Source of the DNA: Isoptericola variabilis 225
GTDB lineage: Bacteria > Actinomycetota > Actinomycetes > Actinomycetales > Cellulomonadaceae
DNA: 64,000 nucleotides
Assembly: GCF_000215105.1 (NCBI RefSeq)
Contig: NC_015588.1
Span: 1,302,001-1,366,000 of the forward strand
Reading direction: 5' to 3'
The translations under genes and the position numbers were made by a program. Position 1 is the first letter of the stretch. The number at the start of each line of letters is the position of its first letter. This document shows, piece by piece, positions 48,627-61,963 of the stretch. The notes beneath the pieces were generated by a model. The model did no database searches. It saw only the letters and a list, made by a program, of their open reading frames with translations, and was not told the DNA's origin.

Positions 48627-49037
48627 GTGCTCGAGCTCACCGACGCCGCCCGCATCACCGCGGGAGCCGTGCTGCTCACCGTCGTCGCGATCGAGTCCGG
48701 CGGGGCGTTCCTCGTCCGGGTCGTCACCGGCCGCGTGGGCGCGACGGACTTCCAGACGTCGTTCTTCCGCGCCGGCCACGCGCACGCGGGGGTGCTCGTC
48801 ATCCTCGGGCTGCTCTGCGTGCTGCTGACCGAGGCCACGCACCTCGGCGGGTTCGCGCGCTGGCTCGCCGCGACCGGCGTGCTCGTCGCGGCGATCCTCA
48901 TGCCCGCGGGCTTCTTCTTCTCCGCGATGGGCGAGGGCCGGACGCGGCCCAACCGCGCCGTGGTCCTGCTGCCGCTCGGCGCCGTCGCGATCGCCGCGGG
49001 CGTCGTGACGCTGGGCGTGGGGCTCCTCACGGCCTGA
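48627..49037 (+). CDS. Four-helix membrane protein (TetR target)
   Basis: A 136-residue membrane protein with four hydrophobic helices. It reads RITAGAVLLTVVAIESGGAFLV, then FFRAGHAHAGVLVILGLL, and MPAGFFFSAMGEGRTRPNRA. The GHAHAGVL stretch is distinctive; no biochemical function is known to me. The GTG at 48627 is favoured by ggagg 6-10 bases before it; GTG at 48615 is in frame. It is probably derepressed when the adjacent TetR protein binds its ligand. Confidence 0.72.
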   Translation: MLELTDAARITAGAVLLTVVAIESGGAFLVRVVTGRVGATDFQTSFFRAGHAHAGVLVILGLLCVLLTEATHLGGFARWLAATGVLVAAILMPAGFFFSAMGEGRTRPNRAVVLLPLGAVAIAAGVVTLGVGLLTA

Positions 49038-49102
49038 GCGTGGGACACGCCACCGCCCACCTGCGGCGTCGCGTCGCACCCCGCGGGTACGGTGAGAGCA
49101 TC

Positions 49103-51784
49103 ATGGCGACCCGGACACCGGCCCGGAGGATCACCGGGACTCCTCGGGCACCGCAGCGGGGCGCGACGAGCTCGGCACGCACGCGTTCCGTGGCGGCGCC
49201 GACCCGTCGCGCGCCGAGCCGCGCCCGCACGGGCGCGAACGGGACGGGCAAGGGCCGCACGTCGTCCGCACGGCGGCCGTCGCGCGGACGCCCGCCGTGG
49301 CCCGTGCGCGCGGCCCGCGGCGCCTACCTCGGCGTGGCCCACGGCCTGGGCGCCGTCGTCCGCAGCATCACCAAGGGAGCGAGAGACCTGGAACCCGAGC
49401 ACCGCCGCGACGGCGTCGCCTTCTTCCTCATCGCGCTCGCGCTGGTCGTGGCCGCGCGCGAGTGGTGGGGCATCCCCGGGCCCTTCGGGGAGGCCGTGCA
49501 CGCCGTCGTGGCCGGCACCGTCGGCCTGGCCGGCGTCGCGGTGCCCGTGCTGCTCCTGTGGCTCGGCGTGCGCGTGATGCGCCACCCGGAGCGCGGTCAG
49601 GCGAACTCGCGCGTCGCGATCGGGCTGTCCTTCCTCGTCGTCGCCGTGTGCTCGCTCGTCGCGATCGCCGAGGACCTGCCGTCGCCCCGCGACGGGTTCG
49701 GCGGCGTGCAGGACGCCGGCGGCATCGTCGGCTACCTCGCGGCCACGCCCGTCGTCGCGGGCGTGACCGAGTGGGTCGCCGTGCCGCTGTTCCTGCTCCT
49801 CGGCTTCTTCGGGCTGCTCGTGGTCACCGCGACGCCGGTCCACCGCATCCCCGAGCGCCTCCGCGCCCTGTACGACCGGCTGACGGGCAACCACCACGCG
49901 GCCGACGAGGACGGCCTCGAGCTGGCCGAGGGCGTGTCGCGGCACGACGGGTCGCAGGAGCGGCCGCGCAAGCGGCGCACCCGCAAGACCAAGGCGATGC
50001 GCGAGGCCGAGGCCGCCGAGCGCGCCGCCCGGTACGCCGGCGACGAGGCGTTCGAGAAGGCCGCCACGCTCGACAAGGCCGACGAGGAGACGGCACCCGC
50101 CGACCTGCGCACCGCGGCGACCCAGCTCGTCCCGACGGGTCCGCCCGCGGCCGACCCCGAGCCGCCGTCGCCCGCGCTCGTGCCCGACGCGTCGGCCGAC
50201 AGCGCCTCGGCCCCGAGCCTGCCGGCGCCCATGGGCCGCGCCGAGCAGCCCATGCTCGAGGGCGACACCGTCTACCTCCTGCCCGACGAGCAGGTGCTCG
50301 TCAAGGGCGCCCCGCACAAGACGCGGTCGGCGGCCAACGACCGGGTCGTGGAGGCGCTGACCAAGGTCTTCGCCGACTTCGACGTCGACGCGAAGGTCAC
50401 CGGCTTCACGCGCGGTCCCACGGTCACGCGCTACGAGGTCGAGGTCGGCCCCAAGGTCAAGGTCGAGCGCATCACCTCGCTGTCGAACAACATCGCGTAC
50501 GCGGTCGCGAGCGCCGACGTGCGCATCCTCTCGCCCATCCCGGGCAAGTCGGCGATCGGCATCGAGATCCCGAACTCCGACCGCGAGACCGTCGTGCTCG
50601 GCGACGTGCTGCGCTCGTCCGCGGCCCGCCGCACCGAGCACCCGATGGTCATGGGCGTGGGCAAGGACGTCGAGGGCGGCTACGTCGTCGCGAACCTCGC
50701 GAAGATGCCGCACATCCTCGTGGCGGGCGCGACGGGCGCCGGAAAGTCGAGCTTCATCAACTCGATGATCACGTCGATCCTCATGCGCGCCACGCCCGAG
50801 CAGGTCCGCATGATCCTCGTCGACCCCAAGCGCGTCGAGCTGACGATCTACGAGGGCATCCCGCACCTCATCACGCCGATCATCACGAGCCCGAAGAAGG
50901 CCGCCGAGGCGCTCGACTGGGTCGTGCGCGAGATGGACGCGCGCTACGACGACCTCGCGATGTTCGGCTACAAGCACATCGACGACTTCAACGCGGCCGT
51001 GCGCTCGGGCAAGGTCAAGCCGCTGCCCGGCTCGGAGCGCAAGATCGCGCCCTACCCGTACCTGCTCGTGGTCGTCGACGAGCTCGCGGACCTCATGATG
51101 GTCGCGCCGCGCGACGTCGAGGCGTCGATCCAGCGCATCACGCAGCTCGCGCGCGCCGCCGGCATCCACCTCGTGCTCGCCACGCAGCGCCCGTCGGTCG
51201 ACGTCGTCACGGGCCTCATCAAGGCCAACGTGCCGTCCCGCCTGGCGTTCGCGACGTCGTCGGTCACGGACTCGCGCGTCGTCCTCGACCAGCCCGGCGC
51301 CGAGAAGCTCATCGGCCAGGGTGACGCGCTGTTCCTGCCCATGGGTGCGGCCAAGCCGATGCGCGTCCAGGGCGCGTGGGTCACCGAGTCCGAGGTGCAC
51401 GCCGTCGTCGAGCACGTCAAGGCGCAGCTCAAGCCCGTCTACCGCGAGGACGTCACGGCCCCGGCGGCCGCCAAGAAGCAGGTCGACGACGACATCGGCG
51501 ACGACCTCGACCTGCTGCTGCAGGCGGCCGAGCTCGTCGTGACGACCCAGTTCGGCTCGACGTCGATGCTCCAGCGCAAGCTCCGGGTCGGCTTCGCCAA
51601 GGCCGGCCGGCTCATGGACCTGCTGGAGTCGCGCGAGATCGTCGGCCCGTCCGAGGGCTCCAAGGCGCGCGAGGTGCTCGTGCAGCCCGACGACCTGCCC
51701 GCCGCGCTCGCGCTGATCCGCGGCGACAGCACGCCGGTCTTCGACCAGGACGAGGCGTCCGCCGCGACCGCCTCCGAGGAGTAG
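49103..51784 (+). CDS. ftsK: DNA translocase FtsK/SpoIIIE
   Basis: DNA translocase (893 aa) that moves chromosome DNA through the closing septum and activates XerCD. A basic N-terminus precedes four transmembrane helices (about 110-240) and an Ala/Pro-rich linker. The motor has Walker A GATGAGKSS (Lys548), Walker B LLVVVDELADLMM and the RPSVDVVTG segment. The C-terminal gamma winged helix (QFGSTSMLQRKLRVGFAKAGR, cited by TSMLQRKLRVGFAKA) binds KOPS-like sites. The ATG at 49103 sits nine bases after tacggt. The stop is one base from the convergent CapA gene's stop. Confidence 0.95.
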   Translation: MATRTPARRITGTPRAPQRGATSSARTRSVAAPTRRAPSRARTGANGTGKGRTSSARRPSRGRPPWPVRAARGAYLGVAHGLGAVVRSITKGARDLEPEHRRDGVAFFLIALALVVAAREWWGIPGPFGEAVHAVVAGTVGLAGVAVPVLLLWLGVRVMRHPERGQANSRVAIGLSFLVVAVCSLVAIAEDLPSPRDGFGGVQDAGGIVGYLAATPVVAGVTEWVAVPLFLLLGFFGLLVVTATPVHRIPERLRALYDRLTGNHHAADEDGLELAEGVSRHDGSQERPRKRRTRKTKAMREAEAAERAARYAGDEAFEKAATLDKADEETAPADLRTAATQLVPTGPPAADPEPPSPALVPDASADSASAPSLPAPMGRAEQPMLEGDTVYLLPDEQVLVKGAPHKTRSAANDRVVEALTKVFADFDVDAKVTGFTRGPTVTRYEVEVGPKVKVERITSLSNNIAYAVASADVRILSPIPGKSAIGIEIPNSDRETVVLGDVLRSSAARRTEHPMVMGVGKDVEGGYVVANLAKMPHILVAGATGAGKSSFINSMITSILMRATPEQVRMILVDPKRVELTIYEGIPHLITPIITSPKKAAEALDWVVREMDARYDDLAMFGYKHIDDFNAAVRSGKVKPLPGSERKIAPYPYLLVVVDELADLMMVAPRDVEASIQRITQLARAAGIHLVLATQRPSVDVVTGLIKANVPSRLAFATSSVTDSRVVLDQPGAEKLIGQGDALFLPMGAAKPMRVQGAWVTESEVHAVVEHVKAQLKPVYREDVTAPAAAKKQVDDDIGDDLDLLLQAAELVVTTQFGSTSMLQRKLRVGFAKAGRLMDLLESREIVGPSEGSKAREVLVQPDDLPAALALIRGDSTPVFDQDEASAATASEE

Positions 51785-51785
51785 C

Positions 51786-53033
51786 TCAGCCCTCGGCGCG
51801 CGGCACCACGGCAGGGGGCTCGCCGGTCGGCCGCGGCGGCTCGGTCCGCTCCGTGGCCTGCGTGCCGACGGCGTCCCGCACCCGCTGCTCTCGGCGCATC
51901 AGCTCGTCGCGGTCGAGCGTGCCGGCCGTCGGGTCGGCGAGCGCGTCGGGCAGGGCGCGCAGCCGGTGGCCCGCGGCCCGGTCGACCGTGGTGGCGGTCC
52001 AGGTGACGTCGACGACGCGGGCCGGAGCCGCCGGCCGGGGCCGCTCGACCGTGGCCGTGAGCAGCACGCCGTTGCTGGTGCGGGCGTCGCAGCACTCGGC
52101 GGACTGGTTGGAGAGCATGTTGCCGAGCCCGAACGCGACCCACATGCCGGCGCCGTCGGGTCCGCCGTCGAGCCGCTCGACGCGCTGCGGCACGTGGGCG
52201 TGGTGGCCGATGACGAGGTCGACGACGCCGGACGCCGCGAGCTCGGCGGTCACGTCCGCCTGCTGGTCGGTGAGGTCCTCGGTGTACTCCACGCCCGCGT
52301 GGAGCGAGACGAGCACGAGGTCGGCGCCCGCGTCGCGCGCCGCCGTCGCGTCGCGCACCAGCTCCGCGGCGTCGATGAGATCGACCGCCCACGGCGCGTC
52401 CGCGGGGACCGGCAGGCCGTTGGTGCCGTAGGTCGCGGACAGGTGCGCCACCGTCACCGGGCGCGTGCCCCGCGCGAGCTCGTAGAGCTGCGGCCGGGCC
52501 TGCTCCTCGGCGCTGCGGGCCGTGCCCACGTGCCCGAGGCCGGCCGCGTCGAGGGCGTCGAGGGTCGCCACCACGCCCGCCAGGCCGCGGTCGAGCGAGT
52601 GGTTCGACGCGGTCGAGCAGCCCTCCCAGCCCTGCTCGGCGAGGTCGCGCACGAGCGTGTCTGGGGCGCCGAACGTCGGGTAGCCGCTCGGTCTGGTCCC
52701 GGGCGGGGCGACCGGCACCTCGAGGTGGCACAGCGCGAGGTCCGCGCCGGTGACCCATGCTTCCAGCCCCGCCAGAAGCGGGCTGAAGTCCGTGCCGCCG
52801 CCGGCCGTGCCCGCCGACTGCAGCACAGGCGTGTGCGGTAGGACGTCACCCGCGGCGAGCACCGTGAACGTCGCGGGCGGCGCGGGCGCCGGCGGGGCCG
52901 CCTTCGCGACCGTCACGACGGGCGTCGTCGTCACGGTCGGGGCGACGACGGGCGCGCCCGAGCACGCCGTCGTGCCGGCGGTCGCGGCGAGCAGCGCGGC
53001 GGCCACGGCTCTGCGCCGAGCGGGAGAGGTCAC
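51786..53033 (-). CDS. CapA-family lipoprotein
   Basis: A 415-residue exported protein with a lipobox-like ATAGTTAC (Cys24) after an Ala-rich signal peptide, and a CapA/PgsA-type domain of the calcineurin-like phosphoesterase fold. Visible motifs are TVLAAGDVLPHTPV, CHLEVPVAPPGTRP, STASNHSLDRGLAGV, VSLHAGVEYTEDL and VIGHHAHVPQ. In other bacteria such proteins act in poly-gamma-glutamate capsule or cell-wall metabolism; none of the pgs partner genes is adjacent. A tacgct hexamer six bases before the GTG implies leaderless transcription. Confidence 0.85.
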   Translation of the reverse strand: MTSPARRRAVAAALLAATAGTTACSGAPVVAPTVTTTPVVTVAKAAPPAPAPPATFTVLAAGDVLPHTPVLQSAGTAGGGTDFSPLLAGLEAWVTGADLALCHLEVPVAPPGTRPSGYPTFGAPDTLVRDLAEQGWEGCSTASNHSLDRGLAGVVATLDALDAAGLGHVGTARSAEEQARPQLYELARGTRPVTVAHLSATYGTNGLPVPADAPWAVDLIDAAELVRDATAARDAGADLVLVSLHAGVEYTEDLTDQQADVTAELAASGVVDLVIGHHAHVPQRVERLDGGPDGAGMWVAFGLGNMLSNQSAECCDARTSNGVLLTATVERPRPAAPARVVDVTWTATTVDRAAGHRLRALPDALADPTAGTLDRDELMRREQRVRDAVGTQATERTEPPRPTGEPPAVVPRAEG

Positions 53034-53039
53034 GTCAGC

Positions 53040-53045
53040 AGCGTA
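53040..53045 (-). promoter_or_regulatory. -10 element of the CapA gene (leaderless)
   Basis: tacgct on the minus strand with six bases (gctgac) before the GTG at 53033. It is divergent from pgsA. Confidence 0.5.
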
Positions 53046-53102
53046 GTGGCCGGGCCGTCACGGACGGGACACGCGGGGTCGGGACGTCGCCCGGACGGCC
53101 AG

Positions 53103-53108
53103 TAGGGT
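53103..53108 (+). promoter_or_regulatory. pgsA -10 element (leaderless)
   Basis: tagggt with six bases (ggaggc) before the GTG at 53115. The ggagg in that gap is too close to act as a normal Shine-Dalgarno. Confidence 0.5.
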
Positions 53109-53114
53109 GGAGGC

Positions 53115-53717
53115 GTGCCCGAGAACCAGCCGTCACCCTGGAACGTCGCCAACCTGGTGACGATGGCGCGCATCGCGCTCGTCCCGGTCTTCGCGTGGAC
53201 GCTCCTCGTCGACGGCGGCGAGTCGGTCGGCTGGCGGCTCGCCGCGACCGGCGTGTTCGCCGTCGCGGCGCTCAGCGACCGGCTCGACGGCCACCTCGCC
53301 CGCACGCGCGGGCTCGTGACGGACCTCGGCAAGCTGCTCGACCCGATCGCCGACAAGGCGCTCGTCGGGGCCGCGCTCGTCCTGCTGTGGTGGCCGCTCG
53401 GCGAGCTGCCCTGGTGGGTGCCGGCCGTGATCCTCGTGCGCGAGCTCGCCATCACCGCGATGCGGATGGCGGTGCTGCGCTACGCCGTCATGCCCGCCTC
53501 GCGCGGCGGCAAGATCAAGACCGTGCTGCAGACGGTCGCCATCACGCTCTTCGTCCTGCCGCTCGACCACCTGCCGGGTGCCGTGCGCGTGACCGCGTGG
53601 GTCGTCATGGTCGCGGCGATCGTCGTCACGGTCGTCACCGGGCTCGACTACGCGCTGCAGGGGTGGCGCCTGCGCCGGGCGGCGCGCGCGGGCGAGACCA
53701 GCGCGTCGACGGCGTGA
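53115..53717 (+). CDS. pgsA: CDP-diacylglycerol--glycerol-3-phosphate 3-phosphatidyltransferase
   Basis: A 200-residue CDP-alcohol phosphatidyltransferase that makes phosphatidylglycerophosphate from the CdsA product. The signature D-G-x2-A-R-x8-G-x3-D-x3-D is present as [27 protein letters not shown], cited by DGHLART and GKLLDPIAD. Several helices and the N-terminal [17 protein letters not shown] segment fit the family. The stop overlaps the cinA start by four bases. Confidence 0.92.
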   Translation: MPENQPSPWNVANLVTMARIALVPVFAWTLLVDGGESVGWRLAATGVFAVAALSDRLDGHLARTRGLVTDLGKLLDPIADKALVGAALVLLWWPLGELPWWVPAVILVRELAITAMRMAVLRYAVMPASRGGKIKTVLQTVAITLFVLPLDHLPGAVRVTAWVVMVAAIVVTVVTGLDYALQGWRLRRAARAGETSASTA

Positions 53718-54178
53718 GCACGCGCGACCTGCTCGCCGCCCTCGCCGAGCGAGGGTGGACCCTCGGCGTGGCGGAGTCGCTCACGGGCGGGCTCGTCGTG
53801 GCCGAGATCGTCGCCGTGCCGGGGGCGTCCGCGGTGCTGCGCGGCGGCGTCGTCGCCTACGCCACCGACCTCAAGCGCGACCTGCTCGAGGTGCCGGGCG
53901 GGCTGCTGGCCGAGCGCGGTGCGGTCGACCCCGACGTCGCGCTGCACATGGCGCGCGGAGTGCGGCGCCGCACCCGTGCCGACGTCGGGCTCGCGACGAC
54001 CGGCGTGGCGGGCCCCGACCCGCAGGACGGCAAGGAGCCCGGGCTCGTCTTCGTCGCGGTGAGCACGCCCGACCGCGACGAGGTCCGCCGGCTCGACCTG
54101 CCGGGCGACCGCGCCGCCGTGCGCGCCGGCGCCGCGGCGGGCGTCCTCGCGCTCGCCGCCGACGTGCTCGCCGGGTGA
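53714..54178 (+). CDS. CinA C-terminal domain protein (NMN amidohydrolase, PncC-like)
   Basis: A 154-residue protein consisting of only the C-terminal CinA domain, which in PncC hydrolyses nicotinamide mononucleotide. Motifs are [34 protein letters not shown] and [14 protein letters not shown] with the GVAGP turn. The N-terminal MoCF-like domain is absent, as is common in actinobacteria, so this is a stand-alone enzyme and not a truncation. It is coupled to pgsA, and clgR follows after a hairpin. Confidence 0.9.
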   Translation: MSTRDLLAALAERGWTLGVAESLTGGLVVAEIVAVPGASAVLRGGVVAYATDLKRDLLEVPGGLLAERGAVDPDVALHMARGVRRRTRADVGLATTGVAGPDPQDGKEPGLVFVAVSTPDRDEVRRLDLPGDRAAVRAGAAAGVLALAADVLAG

Positions 54179-54186
54179 AGATCCTG

Positions 54187-54214
54187 CGCGGGTCCGTCCC
54201 CGCGCGGACCCGCG
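54187..54214 (+). terminator. Terminator after cinA
   Basis: Perfect 10-bp arms cgcgggtccg (54187-54196) and cggacccgcg (54205-54214), eight bases after the cinA stop. The rest of the 218-bp gap to clgR holds a tacggt -10 candidate (54325-54330) and little else. Confidence 0.7.
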
Positions 54215-54396
54215 GGAACACCGGCCGCCGCGCGGGCGTTCCTCCTGGTGTGATCGCCACGAGGCCAAGGCCACAGACCCGTATCGATGTGCGTCCCGGT
54301 CGGCGTGATGTCGTCCGGTCACGGTACGGTGGATCCACCCCTACCCCAGGGGGACGAACGAGGCCGGAAGGACCGGGCACGGGAAGGGGGCGCGAG

Positions 54397-54744
54397 ATGG
54401 TCGTTCTGCGACGAGAGATCGGTGACGTGCTGCGCGACGCGCGGCAGCGTCAGGGGCGCACCCTGCGTGAGGTGTCTTCGGCAGCCCGTGTCTCGCTCGG
54501 ATACCTCAGCGAGGTCGAGCGAGGCCAGAAGGAGGCGTCGTCCGAGCTGCTCGCCTCGATCTGCGAGGCGCTCGACGTGCCGATGTCGCTGGTGCTGCGC
54601 GAGGTGAGCGACCGGATCGCGGTCGCCGAGGGTCTGCACATCCCCGACACGATCCCGGCGGACGTCTACGCCGGGCTGCTCAGCCGCGGGGACGACGCGC
54701 GGCGCGGAGGCGCGCTGCGCGAGGACCTGGCGCCGGTCGGCTGA
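54397..54744 (+). CDS. clgR: ClgR-like XRE-family transcriptional regulator
   Basis: A 115-residue regulator with an N-terminal Cro/[50 protein letters not shown] (key part [27 protein letters not shown]). The position after pgsA-cinA and the sequence match ClgR, which activates clpP, clpC and other proteostasis genes in actinobacteria. The ATG has gaaggggg upstream (54382-54389). A tacggt hexamer at 54325-54330 gives a leader of about 60 nt. No convincing ClgR box was found in its own promoter. A GC hairpin follows. Confidence 0.88.
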   Translation: MVVLRREIGDVLRDARQRQGRTLREVSSAARVSLGYLSEVERGQKEASSELLASICEALDVPMSLVLREVSDRIAVAEGLHIPDTIPADVYAGLLSRGDDARRGGALREDLAPVG

Positions 54745-54769
54745 CCGGCACGAGCCGAGCTTCTCCGAG

Positions 54770-54797
54770 GGGCGTCCCACCTGCGGGTGGGGCGCCC
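54770..54797. terminator. Terminator after clgR
   Basis: gggcgtcccacc (54770-54781) pairs with ggtggggcgccc (54786-54797) with one G:T pair. It sits between the convergent clgR and nei2 genes. Confidence 0.75.
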
Positions 54798-54832
54798 TTC
54801 GGCGTCCGGCCCGGTCCGCCGCCGCCGCCGGC

Positions 54833-55624
54833 CTAGGGTCGCGCCTGGCACGACGGGCACCAGAAGACCGGGCGTTCGTAGGGCGGCTCGTTGGCCTGCC
54901 CGACGGCGATCGGCGTGCGGCAGCGCGGGCACGGCCTGCGGGCCCGTCCGTGCACCGCGGTCTCGACCGCGCCCAGCCCGCGCGAGCGCCCGACGGCGAC
55001 GCTGCGACCCATGAGCCGCCGGCCCGTGAGGAGCACGGCGGCGCGCGCGTCGTCGTCGAGCCCGGACGCCGGCGTCCACGGCCACAGCCGCAGCGCGAAG
55101 AGCGTCTCGGCCATCCAGATCGTGCCCAGCCCCGCGACGACCCGCTGGTCGAGCAGTGCCTCGCACACCGGGCGAGGGCCCTGGGCCGCGAGCCGCCGGA
55201 CCCCCTCGGCGAGGCCGGCGTCGGGGAAGTCGTCGGCGAGCACGTCGGGGCCGAGGTGGCCGAGCACGCGCGGTTCGTCGCGCGTGCGGAGCAGGTCGAG
55301 CATGCCGAGGTGCCAGCCCAGGCACGTCCACGCGGCGGTGCCGAGCACGGCGCGCACCGCGGGGTTGCGTGCGGCCGCCTCGCGCGAGCCGGTCCGGTGC
55401 ACGCGCCAGTAGCCCTCCATGCGCAGGTGCGTGTGCAGCGTGCGGCCGTCGTCGAACCGCGTGAGCAGGTGCTTGCCGTACGCGACGCAGCCGGTGGCCG
55501 TGGCGCCCTCCAGGCGGGCGCCGGCCGCGCTCGGCCAGCGCAGCTCGGCGCGCACGAGCGGCATGCCGCGCAGCGCCGCGTCGAGGCGCTCCGCCGTGAG
55601 CCGCAGGACGTCGCCCTCGGGCAC
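54833..55624 (-). CDS. Endonuclease VIII-like DNA glycosylase (Nei2)
   Basis: A 263-residue Fpg/Nei glycosylase. It begins MPEGD, so the Pro nucleophile and catalytic Glu of the Nei group are present. YGKHLLTRFDDGRTLHTHLRMEG and LLDQRVVAGLGTIWMAETL are Nei motifs, and the C-terminal zinc finger is CPRC...CPSC. It removes oxidised pyrimidines. The GTG at 55624 lies one base after the lhr stop, so lhr and nei2 form an operon, as in mycobacteria. This differs from the MPELPEVE enzyme encoded at 24016. Confidence 0.9.
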   Translation of the reverse strand: MPEGDVLRLTAERLDAALRGMPLVRAELRWPSAAGARLEGATATGCVAYGKHLLTRFDDGRTLHTHLRMEGYWRVHRTGSREAAARNPAVRAVLGTAAWTCLGWHLGMLDLLRTRDEPRVLGHLGPDVLADDFPDAGLAEGVRRLAAQGPRPVCEALLDQRVVAGLGTIWMAETLFALRLWPWTPASGLDDDARAAVLLTGRRLMGRSVAVGRSRGLGAVETAVHGRARRPCPRCRTPIAVGQANEPPYERPVFWCPSCQARP

Positions 55625-55625
55625 C

Positions 55626-60629
<5,004 letters not shown>

Positions 60630-60635
60630 CCGGCC

Positions 60636-60658
60636 ATTGTGCTCGTGGCCACCGACAC
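60636..60658 (-). promoter_or_regulatory. RecA-NDp-like promoter of lhr
   Basis: On the minus strand gtgtcggtg (60650-60658), an 8-bp spacer and cacaat (60636-60641) match the RecA-NDp (PafBC) pattern TTGTCRGTG-N8-TAnnnT at eight of nine upstream positions. The -10 is six bases from the GTG start. This suggests DNA-damage control of lhr-nei2. Confidence 0.65.
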
Positions 60659-60705
60659 CCCGCAGGGCCGGGCGACCGGCGGGGCGGGCGCACGCCACGG
60701 CATGG

Positions 60706-60711
60706 CACGCT
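60706..60711 (+). promoter_or_regulatory. -10 element of the DUF3046 gene (leaderless)
   Basis: cacgct with six bases before the GTG at 60718. It lies in the 88-bp region divergent from lhr. Confidence 0.45.
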
Positions 60712-60717
60712 GGGACT

Positions 60718-60951
60718 GTGCGCCACAGCGACTTCTCCCAGCTCGTCGACGAGGTCTTCGGACCGGCGTACGGGCGCGCGCTCGTACGCGAGCAGGTGCT
60801 CCCGCGCCTCGGCGACCGCACGCCCGCCGCCGCGCTGGCCGACGGCGTCGAGCCGCGCGTCGTGTGGCACGCGCTGTGCGACGCGCTCGACGTGCCCGAG
60901 CCGCAGCGCTGGGGCCGCGACGACCGTCGCCAGGCGCCGCCCCCGCGCTGA
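60718..60951 (+). CDS. DUF3046 family protein
   Basis: A 77-residue protein, MRHSDFSQLVDEVFGPAYGRAL in opening, with ALADGVEPRVVWHALCDALDVPEPQRWGRD. This matches DUF3046, a small actinobacterial family placed just upstream of recA. Function is unknown. The family's constant location and short length suggest a helper or regulator role, which is only inferred. Coding bias is normal. Confidence 0.87.
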   Translation: MRHSDFSQLVDEVFGPAYGRALVREQVLPRLGDRTPAAALADGVEPRVVWHALCDALDVPEPQRWGRDDRRQAPPPR

Positions 60952-60966
60952 GGGGAGCGTGGGGCC

Positions 60967-61761
60967 GTGAGCGTGGTGGTGACGTGGCTGGGTCACTCGA
61001 CGGCCGTCCTCGACCTGGCGACGCCCGGCGGGATGGTGCGGCTCGTCACCGACCCGCTGCTGCACCGGCACGCCGGGCTGCTGCGCCGGCGCGGCGAGCG
61101 GCCGGCCACCGAGGCGTGGCAGGGCGCTGACGCCGTCCTGCTCAGCCACCTGCACCACGACCACGCCGAGCTGCGCTCGCTGCGCCTGCTCGGCGACGTG
61201 CCGGTCCTCACGGCGCCGGCCAACGCGCGGTGGCTGCGCGCGAAAGGGCTGCGGGGCGTGGGCCTCGACGACGGATGGCACGACGTCGCGCCGTGGGTCG
61301 ACGTCCGCCTGGCGCCCGCCGTGCACGGGCACCGCCCGATGCCGCACCGGCCCAACGCGGCGACCGGTCACGTGGTGCGGGCGCGCGTCGACGGGCGGCC
61401 GGTGACCGTCTGGGCCGTGGGGGACACCGAGCGGTTCGGCGGCATCGGCCACGTGCGCGAGCTCGCGGGCGGGCACGTCGACGTCGCGCTCGTGCCCGTG
61501 CACGGCTGGGGTCCGCGGCTCTCGGGCGGTCATCTCGGGCCGGTCCAGGCGGCCCAGGTGTGCGCCGAGGTCGGGGTGCGGGTCGCCGTGCCGGTGCACT
61601 GGGGGACGCTGCACGCCCCGGGGACGCGGCACCTGCCGCCGGGCTGGATGGACCACGCGGGCGCGGCGTTCGCCGCGGCGGCGCACCGACGCGCGCCGTC
61701 GACGCGCGTCGTGCTGCTCGAGCCGGGCGGCTCGGCGGAGGTCGTCGACGCGGCGGCGTGA
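60967..61761 (+). CDS. UlaG-like metallo-beta-lactamase fold hydrolase
   Basis: A 264-residue MBL-fold hydrolase. It starts [15 protein letters not shown], typical of the UlaG-like group, with the metal motif [19 protein letters not shown], and GDTERFGG for the later ligands; the C-terminal HWGTLHAPG supplies the last His. The substrate is unknown; the group includes lactonases and phosphodiesterases. The GTG is preceded by aggggagc (60951-60958). It lies between DUF3046 and recA and is probably cotranscribed with DUF3046. Confidence 0.85.
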   Translation: MSVVVTWLGHSTAVLDLATPGGMVRLVTDPLLHRHAGLLRRRGERPATEAWQGADAVLLSHLHHDHAELRSLRLLGDVPVLTAPANARWLRAKGLRGVGLDDGWHDVAPWVDVRLAPAVHGHRPMPHRPNAATGHVVRARVDGRPVTVWAVGDTERFGGIGHVRELAGGHVDVALVPVHGWGPRLSGGHLGPVQAAQVCAEVGVRVAVPVHWGTLHAPGTRHLPPGWMDHAGAAFAAAAHRRAPSTRVVLLEPGGSAEVVDAAA

Positions 61762-61792
61762 GCGCCGACACGCCGCGCGTCGGATGCTCGTA

Positions 61793-61815
61793 TCGAACAG
61801 ATGTTCGTCTAGAGT
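61793..61815 (+). promoter_or_regulatory. LexA (SOS) box and adjacent promoter of recA
   Basis: tcgaacagatgttcgt (61793-61808) fits the actinobacterial SOS box TCGAAC-N4-GTTCGA with only the last base differing. A tagagt -10 candidate (61810-61815) follows directly, so LexA bound here would block it. Confidence 0.9.
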
Positions 61816-61873
61816 GGTCCACAGGAAGGCTCCCGACCGGATTGGTCCCCACCTCGGCGGGGAGCCGTCGGCG

Positions 61874-61896
61874 TTGTCGGTGGCGGCGCGTACGGT
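61874..61896 (+). promoter_or_regulatory. RecA-NDp (PafBC-type) promoter of recA
   Basis: ttgtcggtg (61874-61882), exactly eight bases, then tacggt (61891-61896): a full match to the LexA-independent RecA-NDp promoter pattern TTGTCRGTG-N8-TAnnnT. recA thus has both damage-response promoters. Confidence 0.88.
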
Positions 61897-61963
61897 CGTC
61901 ACCGAGATGAGCACACGAACGTCGGCGCGCAGCAGCCGCGCCCAGAACGCAAAGGTGACCGAC

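Noticed and set aside
53714..54178. cinA looked truncated compared with full-length CinA
   Set aside because: The stand-alone C-terminal domain is the normal actinobacterial form, with complete motifs and a coupled start.
54322..54330. RecA-NDp-like motif before clgR (atgtcgtcc, 8 bp, tacggt)
   Set aside because: Only the tgtcg core matches; the last four upstream positions do not fit the pattern.
54179..54396. Possible ClgR autoregulatory box before clgR
   Set aside because: No site with both CGC and GCG half-sites at the expected spacing could be identified with confidence.
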